Shown here: one piece after another, positions 33,163 through 41,566 of the stretch
Position numbering within the stretch: position 1 is the first letter of the stretch
How the letters are laid out: every line of letters begins with the position of its first letter
Assembly (NCBI GenBank): GCA_019416455.1
Contig: DXXG01000001.1
Coordinates: 1-47,370 of the forward strand
Reading direction: 5' to 3'
Source: Clostridiales bacterium
Lineage (GTDB): Bacteria; Bacillota; Clostridia; Oscillospirales; Acutalibacteraceae
DNA: 47,370 bases
The notes under the pieces: generated by a model
What the model saw: the letters and a program-made list of their open reading frames with translations, nothing else
Told to the model about the DNA's origin: nothing
The model's database searches: none
Translations under genes and position numbers: made by a program

Positions 33163-33935
33163 TGGAGATCACAGTAAAAAAGCTAGAGGCAGTACTAGGC
33201 GGTTCGCGGATCCTAAACGGCGTAGATCTGGGAGTTCCCTCCAACCGGATGGTGGGCATCATTGGCCCCAATGGCAGCGGAAAGTCCACGCTGCTCCGTT
33301 GTATCTACCGGGTACTGAAACCCACACACGGAGCCGTCTTTTTGGATGGACGCCCCCTTCAAGAGCATACTATCCGCCAGTCAGCCCAAAAGATCGCCGT
33401 AGTGGCCCAACATAACTACTATAACTTTGATTTCACGGTAAAAGATGTGGTTCTGATGGGCCGCAGTCCCCATAAACGCTCCATGGAACGGGACAACGCC
33501 CAAGATTACCGTATTGTGGCAGAAAGCCTTACCAAAGTGGGCATGTCCGGCTTTGAAAAGCGAAACTTTTCCTCCCTTTCCGGCGGGGAACAGCAACGGG
33601 TGATTTTAGCTAGAGCTCTGGCCCAGCAGACACCTTGCCTCATCCTGGATGAGCCCACCAATCATCTGGACATCAAATATCAACTGGAAATGATGGACTT
33701 GGTGCGGGGGCTGGGACGCACCGTGATCACAGCGGTCCACGACCTGAACATCGCTGCCTTGTACTGCGATACGCTGGTCGCCCTGAAAGAGGGCCATGTG
33801 GTGGGCAGCGGGCCGCCCCAGCAACTGTTGACCCCAACGTTTATCCGAAAGGTCTATGAAGTGGAAGCTCAGGTTTCTCGGGACAGTGCGGGACTTCTGC
33901 GCATCTTCTACCAGCCTAGCTACTTGAAGGAGTGA
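33162..33935 (+). CDS. btuD: ATPase of the B12 importer
   Basis: A 257-residue ABC ATPase. Walker A GPNGSGKST (about residue 33), Q-loop VVAQHNY, signature LSGGEQQRV, Walker B CLILDEPTNHLD and switch His in TAVHDLN are all intact. It powers the btuFC-like importer. The ATG overlaps the permease stop by 1 base, showing coupling. Confidence 0.92.
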   Translation: MEITVKKLEAVLGGSRILNGVDLGVPSNRMVGIIGPNGSGKSTLLRCIYRVLKPTHGAVFLDGRPLQEHTIRQSAQKIAVVAQHNYYNFDFTVKDVVLMGRSPHKRSMERDNAQDYRIVAESLTKVGMSGFEKRNFSSLSGGEQQRVILARALAQQTPCLILDEPTNHLDIKYQLEMMDLVRGLGRTVITAVHDLNIAALYCDTLVALKEGHVVGSGPPQQLLTPTFIRKVYEVEAQVSRDSAGLLRIFYQPSYLKE

Positions 33936-33939
33936 TCCA

Positions 33940-34002
33940 ATGAAAAGAATCGCCATTTTGACCTGCCGTTACGGCGGGACCACCCGGGACCCCCAAACTT
34001 GA
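33940..34002 (+). pseudogene. 20-codon frame after btuD, probable truncated gene start
   Basis: GAAGGAGTGATCCA gives an excellent ribosome binding site for ATG 33940, and the peptide begins MKRIAILTCRYGG as a real Rossmann-like or small metal-binding protein might. It ends after 20 residues and a terminator follows 17 bp later. It looks like the start of a fourth operon gene whose body was deleted; the parent family is not identified. Confidence 0.4.
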
Positions 34003-34018
34003 ATCCTTTCAAATTGAT

Positions 34019-34056
34019 AAAAAGCCCTTTGGGACATCTCCCAAAGGGCTTTTTTG
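34019..34056 (+). terminator. Terminator of the btu operon
   Basis: AAAGCCCTTTGGGA and TCCCAAAGGGCTTT form a perfect 14-bp stem with a CATC loop, then a T run. Confidence 0.93.
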
Positions 34057-34143
34057 TTGCTGACATCAGTCTCTATTTCTTCACAAGGGCCTATTTTTTG
34101 GTGGAAAAGTCTCTTCAAGCAGCCGTCACAACTTTAAGGATAG

Positions 34144-34176
34144 CAAAAAGCCCCGGGAGATCCCGAGGCTTTTTCC
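34144..34176 (-). terminator. Terminator of the apiose-type operon
   Basis: AAAAGCCCCGGGA and TCCCGAGGCTTTT (one G-U) close over a 2-base gap; on the minus strand TTTTT follows, just beyond the hydrolase stop. It can work in both directions. Confidence 0.8.
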
Positions 34177-34191
34177 ATTAATATGAACCTG

Positions 34192-35691
34192 TTACACCTT
34201 CCGCAGCCGCACGGCCATGTACTCTTTGCCGGGCAGCTCCACCCGGAATTTTCCGGTGTGGACACCTATGTCAGTGACGGTCATCTCCCAGGTGTCGATG
34301 ACTTCCACCTGCCAGTTTCCTTCCTTGCGGAAATCCCGGAAGCTGGGCCGTCCGAAGCCGTAGTAGTGGATCTCGTAGCCGCCCTCCTGGTTAAAGGGCA
34401 TATCCGGCACACCCACCACTTCATCGAAGGCTCCTTCTCCCCGGCGGAGTCCCAGGCCGGGAGTCTCGCAGAGGATCTGGTGAAGGAACTTGATCCGCTC
34501 CGGGCTTTCTCCGTGAAGCTCTCCTCCGTGGCTCCACCACAGGATGTCGTTCTCCGGGTCTACGAAGGTTTCACCGTGGCCGGCATATCCGCCTCGGAGA
34601 GAGGCTTCCCAGAACCGACGGGTCAGCTCTTGGCCGGAGATGTTCCCCCAGCCCATGTCGATATTGCCCTCGTAGGCGATCTCATCCCACACCACCGGCT
34701 TGCCGTAGCGAGTCCGGTAGTCGTCGGTGTACTCCACGTGGCGGTACAGGTCCTGGCGCTGCATGGAGCAGTGAGTGACCCAGGGCCGGGTATAATCGTA
34801 AAAGGCAATGCAGTTGTGCACCGACCGAAGGTGGTTGTAGGGATCTTTCTCGCACAGCAAAGAAGCGTAGTGTTCCCAATCCTCCAAAGTCTTTTCCTTC
34901 AGCAGGTCGTACTCGTTTGCCAAGCTCCACCACAGATTCCGATAGGCGGAGAACCGAGCGATGCAGTAGTTCCAGTACAGGTCGTCCTGCTCCCGAGTCA
35001 TGGAGGAGAATCCCCACCGGTCATAGGGGTGCATGACGATCAGGTCCGCTTCAATGCCCCGGTCCCGCAACTGGCGAATAGCCCGCTCCACCCGGCGGAA
35101 GTGCTCCGGGTTGAACCGAGTAAAATCCCAGTGATTGTCGGAAAAATCTACAAAGTAGGAGAAATTCTCCTCCGTCAGACCGGACGCGTCCACAGGTGTT
35201 CCCTCATAGGGGAAAGTCTGAGGATCCTTGAAGTTGTGGATGTAATGCTTGGGGAACACGCAGAAGCGCATCTTGTTGAAATATCCCTTGTCCAGCTCTT
35301 TCAACGTCTTTTCGATCACCTCATCAGGCTGATGAGGCCACACATAGCAGGTGGTACCCACAGAATAGTAAGGGGTGGCGTCCTCATAGGTAAAGTGGTG
35401 GCCGCTTGCCACTCGCACCGGGCCATGGTTGTTCCCGGTGGCGGGAGTGACGGTAAAGCTGCCGGAAGTCTCCGCCTGGGGGAAGCTGCCGGTGGTCTCA
35501 TAGGTGTACTCTCCCTCGAAGGAAGGCATGAAGCGCACTTTGTACACGCCCTCCCCGTCGTAGAAGCCCTGGGCCTCCACAGTCTCGTTCTTTCCACGGA
35601 AAGCGCCTTTCACCCACTGGTCCACAAAGGGGTTGCCCTCCTTGGGGCCTTCCAGGGTCACTTCCAAAACATCCCAACGTTCCACTTGCAT
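34192..35691 (-). CDS. DUF5060/DUF4038-like glycoside hydrolase, possible apiosidase
   Basis: A 499-residue enzyme. Residues 1-85 are a DUF5060-like beta-sandwich (WDVLEVTLEGPKEGNPFVD, FYDGEGVYKVRFMPSFEG). Residues 95-390 form a TIM barrel of DUF4038 type: WWSLANEYD with Glu260 as likely acid/base and VVWDEIAYEG with Glu337 or Glu341 as candidate nucleophile. A C-terminal beta domain (DUF5605-like) follows. No signal peptide, so it acts inside the cell. DUF4038 enzymes include apiosidases (GH140), and the kinase-transketolase-isomerase genes upstream suggest it releases D-apiose from plant glycosides. Last gene of the operon, 24 bp after the kinase. Confidence 0.8.
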   Translation of the reverse strand: MQVERWDVLEVTLEGPKEGNPFVDQWVKGAFRGKNETVEAQGFYDGEGVYKVRFMPSFEGEYTYETTGSFPQAETSGSFTVTPATGNNHGPVRVASGHHFTYEDATPYYSVGTTCYVWPHQPDEVIEKTLKELDKGYFNKMRFCVFPKHYIHNFKDPQTFPYEGTPVDASGLTEENFSYFVDFSDNHWDFTRFNPEHFRRVERAIRQLRDRGIEADLIVMHPYDRWGFSSMTREQDDLYWNYCIARFSAYRNLWWSLANEYDLLKEKTLEDWEHYASLLCEKDPYNHLRSVHNCIAFYDYTRPWVTHCSMQRQDLYRHVEYTDDYRTRYGKPVVWDEIAYEGNIDMGWGNISGQELTRRFWEASLRGGYAGHGETFVDPENDILWWSHGGELHGESPERIKFLHQILCETPGLGLRRGEGAFDEVVGVPDMPFNQEGGYEIHYYGFGRPSFRDFRKEGNWQVEVIDTWEMTVTDIGVHTGKFRVELPGKEYMAVRLRKV

Positions 35692-35715
35692 TGCGTAACT
35701 CCTCCTTTTCCTTGT

Positions 35716-37188
35716 TTACGATCTGGGGCGGTTCAGCAGCATGGCCACCGCCTGTTTCCACCCGGCGTATTTCGCCCCACGGGTCTCTTCTTCCAGTTTG
35801 GGGGTGTAGTCTTGACGCCGCACTTCCTGGAAAACCTCTTTGCTGTACACTCCCGCAGCGATGCCCGCGCAGAAGGCCGCTCCTATGGCGGAAAGTTCCT
35901 CCCGTTCCGGCACGGCTACGGGGATGCCTAAAATGTCGCTTTGGAACTGCATCAGATACCGGTCCTTGGTAGGGCCGCCGTCCACCCGGAGCTGACCAAT
36001 CTCCACCCCGGCTTCCTGGCCCATAGCTTGGATCACGTCGGTGATCTGGTAGGCGATGCATTCCTCCGCCGCTTTCACGATCTCCGCCCGGCCGGTAGTG
36101 CGGGACATGCCGCAGAGCACGCCTTTGGCACCGCTGTCCCAATAGGGAGCACCCAAACCCGTAAAGGCGGGGATCAGGTAGGTGGTGTCCGAGGGGTCCG
36201 CCTGCTGGGCCACAGGTCCCGCCTCTTTGGAGGAGGAAAGGAGCCCCAGGTCCTCCACCACCCATTTGGTCACTGCCCCGGTGTAGTTGATGTTCCCTTC
36301 CAGCACGTAGCTCACTTTGTCCTCCATGCCCCAGGCCAGAGAGGTGACTACCCCCTGCTGGCTGAACACCGGCTTTTCCCCAATGTGCATCATCACGCTG
36401 GAGCCGGTGCCGTAGGTGGCCTTTATCATCCCCGGCTCGTGGCAACCTTGACCGAACAGGGCACCATGGGAATCCCCCAGTACGCCCCGGATGGGCACCG
36501 GGTGGGGCAGCAAGCCTTCCAGATCGGTTTGGCCGAAGTCACCGTCGCTGAAACGCACCTGGGGAAGCATTTCCACAGGGACTCCAAACAGCTGGCAAAG
36601 CTCTTCATCCCACTCCAAGGTGGTCAAGTTAAAAAGCTGGGTGCGGGAAGCGTTGGAATAGTCGGTGGCGAACACCTTCCCGCCGGTGAGCTTATACACC
36701 AGCCAAGCGTCGATGGTGCCGGCACACAGGTTTTTCCCTGCCAAGTTTGGGGTGTTTTCCAGCAGCCAAGCCCACTTGGCCGCCGGGAAATAGGGGGAAA
36801 GATTCAGCCCGGTCTTTTGCCGCACCAGTTCCCCCTGGCCCTGGATCCGGTCACAGATCCCCCAGGCACGTGCGCACTGCCACACCACTGCGTCCGCCAC
36901 AGGTAGGCCCGTATCCCGGTCCCATACCAGGGCCGTTTCCCTCTGGTTACTGATGCCCAAAGCCGCAATGCTGGCCGGGGCCGCGGTGGTCTCCTCCAAA
37001 AGAGCCTTTACCGCGGCGAGAGCGTTGCGGTAGATCTCCATAGGGTCGTGGGAGACCCAGCCCTGGCTGTTGATCTTCTGCTGGTGGGGCAGGTCGTGAC
37101 GGCCCAGCAGTCCTCCCTGTTCATCGAACAGCAGTGCTTTTGTACCGGAAGTGCTTTGGTCGATGGCCAGTACTGTTTTGCTGCTCAT
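35716..37188 (-). CDS. FGGY-family carbohydrate kinase, candidate apulose kinase
   Basis: A 490-residue kinase. AIDQSTSGTKALLFD and GDSHGALFGQGC, ATYGTGSSVMM are the FGGY phosphate and ATP motifs. It resembles glycerol kinase more than fuculo- or rhamnulokinase. It overlaps the transketolase subunit by 4 bp, so kinase and transketolase are coupled. A ketose phosphorylated here and then split by transketolase with no epimerase matches D-apulose to D-apulose 4-phosphate. A xylulose or glycerol-type substrate is the alternative. Confidence 0.85.
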   Translation of the reverse strand: MSSKTVLAIDQSTSGTKALLFDEQGGLLGRHDLPHQQKINSQGWVSHDPMEIYRNALAAVKALLEETTAAPASIAALGISNQRETALVWDRDTGLPVADAVVWQCARAWGICDRIQGQGELVRQKTGLNLSPYFPAAKWAWLLENTPNLAGKNLCAGTIDAWLVYKLTGGKVFATDYSNASRTQLFNLTTLEWDEELCQLFGVPVEMLPQVRFSDGDFGQTDLEGLLPHPVPIRGVLGDSHGALFGQGCHEPGMIKATYGTGSSVMMHIGEKPVFSQQGVVTSLAWGMEDKVSYVLEGNINYTGAVTKWVVEDLGLLSSSKEAGPVAQQADPSDTTYLIPAFTGLGAPYWDSGAKGVLCGMSRTTGRAEIVKAAEECIAYQITDVIQAMGQEAGVEIGQLRVDGGPTKDRYLMQFQSDILGIPVAVPEREELSAIGAAFCAGIAAGVYSKEVFQEVRRQDYTPKLEEETRGAKYAGWKQAVAMLLNRPRS

Positions 37189-38120
37189 CCCAAAACCTCC
37201 CGGACAGCCTGGGCTATCCCCTGGGCGTCCAGTCCGTAGTAGTGGAACACCTCCGAGGATTTCCCGGCAATGGCAGGCTCATCGGGCAGGGCCAGATTCT
37301 TCACTTTCACAGGATAGGTCTCGCCTACCACCTGGCTGACCATGCTGCCCATGCCTCCCAGAAGGCTGTGCTCCTCCACGGTGACGATAGCGCGAGTCTC
37401 TCGGGCGGCCTTTTCTACCGCATCCCGGTCTAGGGGCTTGACACAGTACATATCCAGCACCCGGGCAGAGATGCCCTGTTCCGCCAGCAGCGCCGCCGCG
37501 TCTAAAGCGGGCTTGACCATCTCTCCGCAGGCGATGAGGGTCACGTCACTTCCCTCCTTCACCGTGATGGCTTTATCCATCTGGAAGGTTTCCGGCACGC
37601 CGTCATACACGTCCTCCACGGCGTTTCGTCCCACCCGGATATAGGCGGGGTCATTGTCCTTCACCAGGACTTCCATCAGGGCTTGAGTGAGATACCGGTC
37701 ACTGGGTAGATATACCCGCATTCCGGGAATAGATCCCAAAGTGGCAATGTCCTGGGCGCTGTGATGGGTCATGCCTAGCGCTCCGTAGCTGACACCACCG
37801 GAGATGCCGATGAGTTTCACGTTGGTATGGGAATAGGCCACGTCCACCTTCACCTGCTCCATGCTGCGGGTGGAGAGGAAACTGGCGGGAGAGGCGGCAA
37901 AGGGACGCAAGCCGCACCGGGCCATACCTGCCGCCATGGACACCAAGTTTTGTTCCGCGATACCCACCTCCACGAACTGTTCCGGATAAGCCTGAGCGAA
38001 GGGCGCCAGAGAGGCGGAGCCACGAGAATCACTGCACAACACAGTGATGGTCTTGTCCTCTTTAGCCTGTTCCATAAGCACCTGGCAGATCACCTGCCGG
38101 TTAGGGATGGTGTTGCTCAT
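37185..38120 (-). CDS. Transketolase, C-terminal subunit
   Basis: A 311-residue half-transketolase with the pyrimidine-binding domain (EQFVEVGIAEQNLVSMAAGMA with the catalytic Glu) and the C-terminal domain. With the preceding N-terminal subunit it forms a full thiamine-diphosphate enzyme. Split pairs of this kind occur as D-apulose-4-phosphate transketolases as well as in other pentose loci. The ATG overlaps the N-subunit stop by 4 bp. Confidence 0.9.
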   Translation of the reverse strand: MSNTIPNRQVICQVLMEQAKEDKTITVLCSDSRGSASLAPFAQAYPEQFVEVGIAEQNLVSMAAGMARCGLRPFAASPASFLSTRSMEQVKVDVAYSHTNVKLIGISGGVSYGALGMTHHSAQDIATLGSIPGMRVYLPSDRYLTQALMEVLVKDNDPAYIRVGRNAVEDVYDGVPETFQMDKAITVKEGSDVTLIACGEMVKPALDAAALLAEQGISARVLDMYCVKPLDRDAVEKAARETRAIVTVEEHSLLGGMGSMVSQVVGETYPVKVKNLALPDEPAIAGKSSEVFHYYGLDAQGIAQAVREVLG

Positions 38121-38938
38121 GCTCTCGCCTCCTTTTCCAGCAGTTCCCGCTTGGCGGACTCATATTCCTCCTGGGTGGGCACCTTGTGATGCCACTCCGC
38201 CTTGTTTTCCATAAAGGACACGCCCCAGCCCTTTACCGTGTCCGCGATGATGACCGTGGGCTTGCCCTGGAACTCCTTGGCTTCTTCAAAGGCCCGTTCC
38301 AGATCCTCCACGTTGTTGCCTTTGGCGTGGAGTGTGTGCCAGCCAAAAGCGGACCAGCGGTCATCCTGGCTGTCCTGGGACATGACCTGTTCCGTGCCGC
38401 CGGAAATTTGCAGCCGGTTCCGGTCCACCACAGCGCAGAGGTTATCCAGCTTGTAGTGGCCAGCGGCCATGGCGCCTTCCCACACGGAACCCTCAGCCAG
38501 CTCGCCGTCGCCCATGACCACATAGACCCGGTAGCTCTTATTTTGGCGCTTCCCCGCCAAAGCCATGCCCACCGCCACGGAAAGGCCGTGACCCAGGGAG
38601 CCGGAGTTCATCTCAATGCCCGAAACCTTGTTGTTGGGATGGCCGATGTATTTCGTCCCGAACTGGGAGAAGGTCTGGAGCTCCTCCTCCGGGATAAAGC
38701 CCTTATCACAGAGCACGCTGTACAGCGCTTCCACAGAATGACCTTTGCTCAGGATGAAGTGGTCGTGGTCCACCAAGGAGAAATTCTCCGGGGTCACATC
38801 CATCACACGGTCATACAGCACGTTCAAAATATCGCACACGGAGAAATCTCCGCCGATATGCCCGGTTTTGGCCCGGTAGACCATATCCAGCACCTGCCGC
38901 CGCAGGGCGTAGGACTTTGCCTGCAATGTCATATCCAT
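38117..38938 (-). CDS. Transketolase, N-terminal subunit
   Basis: A 273-residue protein carrying the ThDP-binding domain: GSLGHGLSVAVGMALAGK and the GDG-N motif GDGELAEGSVWEGAM through VVDRNRLQ. It partners the next gene. GAGGGGGT precedes the ATG, and the isomerase stop lies only 6 bp upstream. In an apiose route it would convert apulose 4-phosphate plus glyceraldehyde 3-phosphate to DHAP and xylulose 5-phosphate. Confidence 0.9.
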   Translation of the reverse strand: MDMTLQAKSYALRRQVLDMVYRAKTGHIGGDFSVCDILNVLYDRVMDVTPENFSLVDHDHFILSKGHSVEALYSVLCDKGFIPEEELQTFSQFGTKYIGHPNNKVSGIEMNSGSLGHGLSVAVGMALAGKRQNKSYRVYVVMGDGELAEGSVWEGAMAAGHYKLDNLCAVVDRNRLQISGGTEQVMSQDSQDDRWSAFGWHTLHAKGNNVEDLERAFEEAKEFQGKPTVIIADTVKGWGVSFMENKAEWHHKVPTQEEYESAKRELLEKEARA

Positions 38939-38944
38939 ACCCCC

Positions 38945-40351
38945 TCATTCCCCACGGAGGTAGGCTTTCACCTGTTCCTCGTTGTCATCGTACAGGTCGG
39001 GCTGGATGCCCAAATATTTGCAGGCTTCATATAGCACCGGTACCACGTCCTTGTGGATGCCCACACAATGGTGGATATAAGGTCCTTCCACCAGCTTGGC
39101 TTCCAGACGTTTCCAGTTCTCCACTTCTACCCAAAGGTAGGTGCCCTTGGTATAGGGGCCGTCGATGCCCACAGCCCGCCCCAGAAGTAGGCTGTATTCC
39201 CCGTTGTCCCCATCGAACCGGCACAGGGTCACCGGGCCGTGTTTGGCTTCCGCTTCCACCGCTCCGGGGTGGTCAAAGGCCAAGGGATACCCGATGGTGG
39301 GTTTCTCCTTTGCGCAGGACAAAGGCCAGGGTCCGCAGTGCTGCAAAAGCTCTCCGTTTTCGTTGTCGGGGTGGCGCACGGTCCAGTCAGCGAAGAAGGA
39401 AGGCGTGCGGTTTAAGTCGGCAGCTTCCGCCAGCAGGACGGTGATGGCTCCATGAATGTCCGTCTCACACACCACAGGGATGCCTTCCTCGTTCATCAGG
39501 GAGTTGGCCGCGCAGGGCATGATCCCCAGCTCTCCCTGCAAGGCGTTCCAGCACTGGATAGCCACGGCGTTGCAGCCGTACTTTTCCGCCAAGCGCTTCA
39601 TGGCCACTTTCAAGGCTGCCACGTTTTCCAGTTCGTGTTCCTTGATGGCGATGTTCATGGTCTCCTTGCAGTAGTCCATGACAGCCTTCACTTCTGTGGC
39701 TTCCACCTTGGCCTTTTTCACTTCTTCCGTCAGCTCCGGCAGAGGGATGGGGGACAGCTGGATATTGAACTTCTCCAGCAACTCTCCCTCATTGCACATG
39801 GTGGACCAAAAGTCGAAGGGACGGGGAGCGATCTGCAAGATGCGGGTATGGCGGAACACTCTCACCACGTTGCACACCGCCATGAAATCCTTTACGCCCC
39901 GCTCAAATTCCGGGTCAGTGAGGCGGCAGTTGGTCATATAAGTGAAGGGCACCTGGAACCGGCGCAGCACCTTGCCTGTGGCGAACAGGCCGCACTGGCT
40001 GTCCCGCAGCCGGATACCGTTTTCGTCGGGGCGCTCGTCCCGGGGCCCCCACAGCAGCACAGGAACCCCCAGTTCCCGGGCCAGGCGGGCCACTACGTAT
40101 TCCGTACCGAAATTGCAGTGGGGCACGAAAAGGCCGTCCACCTTCTCCCGGCGGAATTTCTCCAAAATGGGCCCAACATCTTTGTCGTCATACAGCAGGC
40201 CCTCGAGGTTGATGTCGTCGATGTCTACAAAGGACACCCCCAGCTCTGAAAGCCGGTCCCGGGTGAGCCCCCGGTATTTGATGGCGTCCGGCGCGCTGAA
40301 AATGCTCCGTCGGGTAGGCGCGTAGCCTAATTTGATCGTCGTCCCTTTCAT
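38945..40351 (-). CDS. FucI/AraA-fold sugar isomerase, candidate D-apiose isomerase
   Basis: A 468-residue protein of the L-fucose/L-arabinose isomerase fold: N-terminal domain with VDGLFVPHCNFGTEYVVARL, middle AIQCWNALQGELGIMPCAANSLMNEEGIPVVCE, which holds the conserved metal Glu/Asp, and C-terminal HHCVGIHKDVV. It differs strongly from the true FucI at the right end of this window, so it should act on another aldose. As first gene of an isomerase-transketolase-kinase-hydrolase run, D-apiose to D-apulose is the best guess. AAAAGGAGGATGG precedes the ATG. Confidence 0.85.
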   Translation of the reverse strand: MKGTTIKLGYAPTRRSIFSAPDAIKYRGLTRDRLSELGVSFVDIDDINLEGLLYDDKDVGPILEKFRREKVDGLFVPHCNFGTEYVVARLARELGVPVLLWGPRDERPDENGIRLRDSQCGLFATGKVLRRFQVPFTYMTNCRLTDPEFERGVKDFMAVCNVVRVFRHTRILQIAPRPFDFWSTMCNEGELLEKFNIQLSPIPLPELTEEVKKAKVEATEVKAVMDYCKETMNIAIKEHELENVAALKVAMKRLAEKYGCNAVAIQCWNALQGELGIMPCAANSLMNEEGIPVVCETDIHGAITVLLAEAADLNRTPSFFADWTVRHPDNENGELLQHCGPWPLSCAKEKPTIGYPLAFDHPGAVEAEAKHGPVTLCRFDGDNGEYSLLLGRAVGIDGPYTKGTYLWVEVENWKRLEAKLVEGPYIHHCVGIHKDVVPVLYEACKYLGIQPDLYDDNEEQVKAYLRGE

Positions 40352-40420
40352 GGGACCATCCTCCTTTTCTATTTCAGAAACAGCAGTCGATCCTTTATCC
40401 CGCGGAGCATTGAGGAAGGG

Positions 40421-41431
40421 TCAGGTCTCTTCCGACAGATCCCTCACACTGTCCCGCTGGATAAACGAACTGCGGATCTCCATTTTTACACAGCAGGGCA
40501 TACCATCCTTGACCAGTTCCATCAGACACCGCACCGCCGCGATGCCCATATGGTAATTGTGGACCTTCACCGTAGTGAGAGGGGGATTGGAAATGGCGCA
40601 GAAGGGCAGGTCGTCAAAACCTACCACCGACACGTCCTCCGGCACCCGATAACCGTTTTGCAGAAGCGCCCGGATCGCCCCCAGAGCGATCATGTCGTTG
40701 TCGGCAAAAAAGGCGGTGGGCAGGTCCGGTTCCTTTTGCAGGATACCGCCCATGTCCGCGCAGGCCCCCTCCATGCTGGGAGTGAGACAAAAGGTGTGCT
40801 CCGGATCAAACTCCAAGCCGTTTTCGTGGAGGGCACGCAGATACCCCTCCTCCCGGAACAGGAAGTTGTTGATGCCGTAGCTGCCCTTCAAATGGCCGAT
40901 CTTTTTGTGCCCCTTCTGGATCAGGTATTCCACGGCCTGCTCTGCGGCGGCGCTGTTATCGATAAGCACCGCGCTGAAATCCAGGTCTCGATACCAGTTA
41001 TCCAGCATCACCACCGGAGCCACCGCCTCCTCGAACCTGCGGGCCTCCGTTTCTTCCAGCTCTGTGGCCAGAATCAGCAGCGCCCGGGAAGGATCACTGC
41101 ACAGCTCCCGCATCCGCTCCTCATAGTCGGGAGCGTCCTTGGCGACGTTGTAGACCAGCGTGTCAAAACCGTAGTTGCGGCCTTCCGCCTCCACTCCCGC
41201 GATCAGCGAGGAAAAGAACGGGGAATCGTTCACCACCGCGCCGCTGGTCTTATACACCACCAGTTTGATCCCGCTCACTCTGCACTCGGACAGATAGCCC
41301 GTCTCACGAGCCACTTTCAAAACTTTCTCCGCAGTCTCCTTGCTGACGCCCCGCTTGTTGTTCAGCGCATTGGAGACCGTGGCCTGAGAAAAACCAGTCA
41401 GCTCGCTGAGTTTTTTGATATTTACCCTCAT
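40421..41431 (-). CDS. LacI-family transcriptional regulator
   Basis: A 336-residue repressor. NIKKLSELTGFSQATVSNALNNKRGVSKETAEKV is the LacI helix-turn-helix plus hinge start, followed by a periplasmic-binding-like effector domain (VVMLDNWYRDLDFSAVLIDN, FFADNDMIALGAIRALLQNG, DVSVVGFDDLP). It lies upstream of the isomerase on the same strand with 69 bp between, so it probably controls this sugar operon and itself. The effector would be the sugar or its phosphate. GAAGGGAGCG precedes the ATG. Confidence 0.92.
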   Translation of the reverse strand: MRVNIKKLSELTGFSQATVSNALNNKRGVSKETAEKVLKVARETGYLSECRVSGIKLVVYKTSGAVVNDSPFFSSLIAGVEAEGRNYGFDTLVYNVAKDAPDYEERMRELCSDPSRALLILATELEETEARRFEEAVAPVVMLDNWYRDLDFSAVLIDNSAAAEQAVEYLIQKGHKKIGHLKGSYGINNFLFREEGYLRALHENGLEFDPEHTFCLTPSMEGACADMGGILQKEPDLPTAFFADNDMIALGAIRALLQNGYRVPEDVSVVGFDDLPFCAISNPPLTTVKVHNYHMGIAAVRCLMELVKDGMPCCVKMEIRSSFIQRDSVRDLSEET

Positions 41432-41497
41432 GGATGACGCTCCCTTCGTAGCCGCAAACCTTCATTCCGTTGTCGCGCGTCTGGAATTCTATGTAAA

Positions 41498-41526
41498 ATT
41501 ATACCCTCCGACGCGGAGTTGGGCAA
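41498..41526 (-). promoter_or_regulatory. Promoter of the lacI-isomerase operon with dyad in the spacer
   Basis: On the minus strand TTGCCC (41521-41526), 17-bp spacer, TATAAT (41498-41503). The spacer contains CTCCG-CGT-CGGAG (41506-41518), a likely operator where repressor binding would block polymerase. Confidence 0.7.
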
Positions 41527-41566
41527 GGGAGTGTGTAAATCTTCCACTTAATTTTTACTTATCCAT

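Noticed and set aside
30987..33935. Iron-siderophore transporter
   Set aside because: The protein families allow it, but the cobalamin riboswitch directly upstream makes B12 the better ligand.
34183..35931. A 582-codon plus-strand open frame opposite the glycoside hydrolase
   Set aside because: A shadow of the hydrolase and kinase genes on the other strand; low-complexity His/Val-rich product with no motif.
38945..40351. Second L-fucose isomerase
   Set aside because: Its sequence differs strongly from the true FucI at 46288 and it is linked to kinase and transketolase instead of an aldolase.
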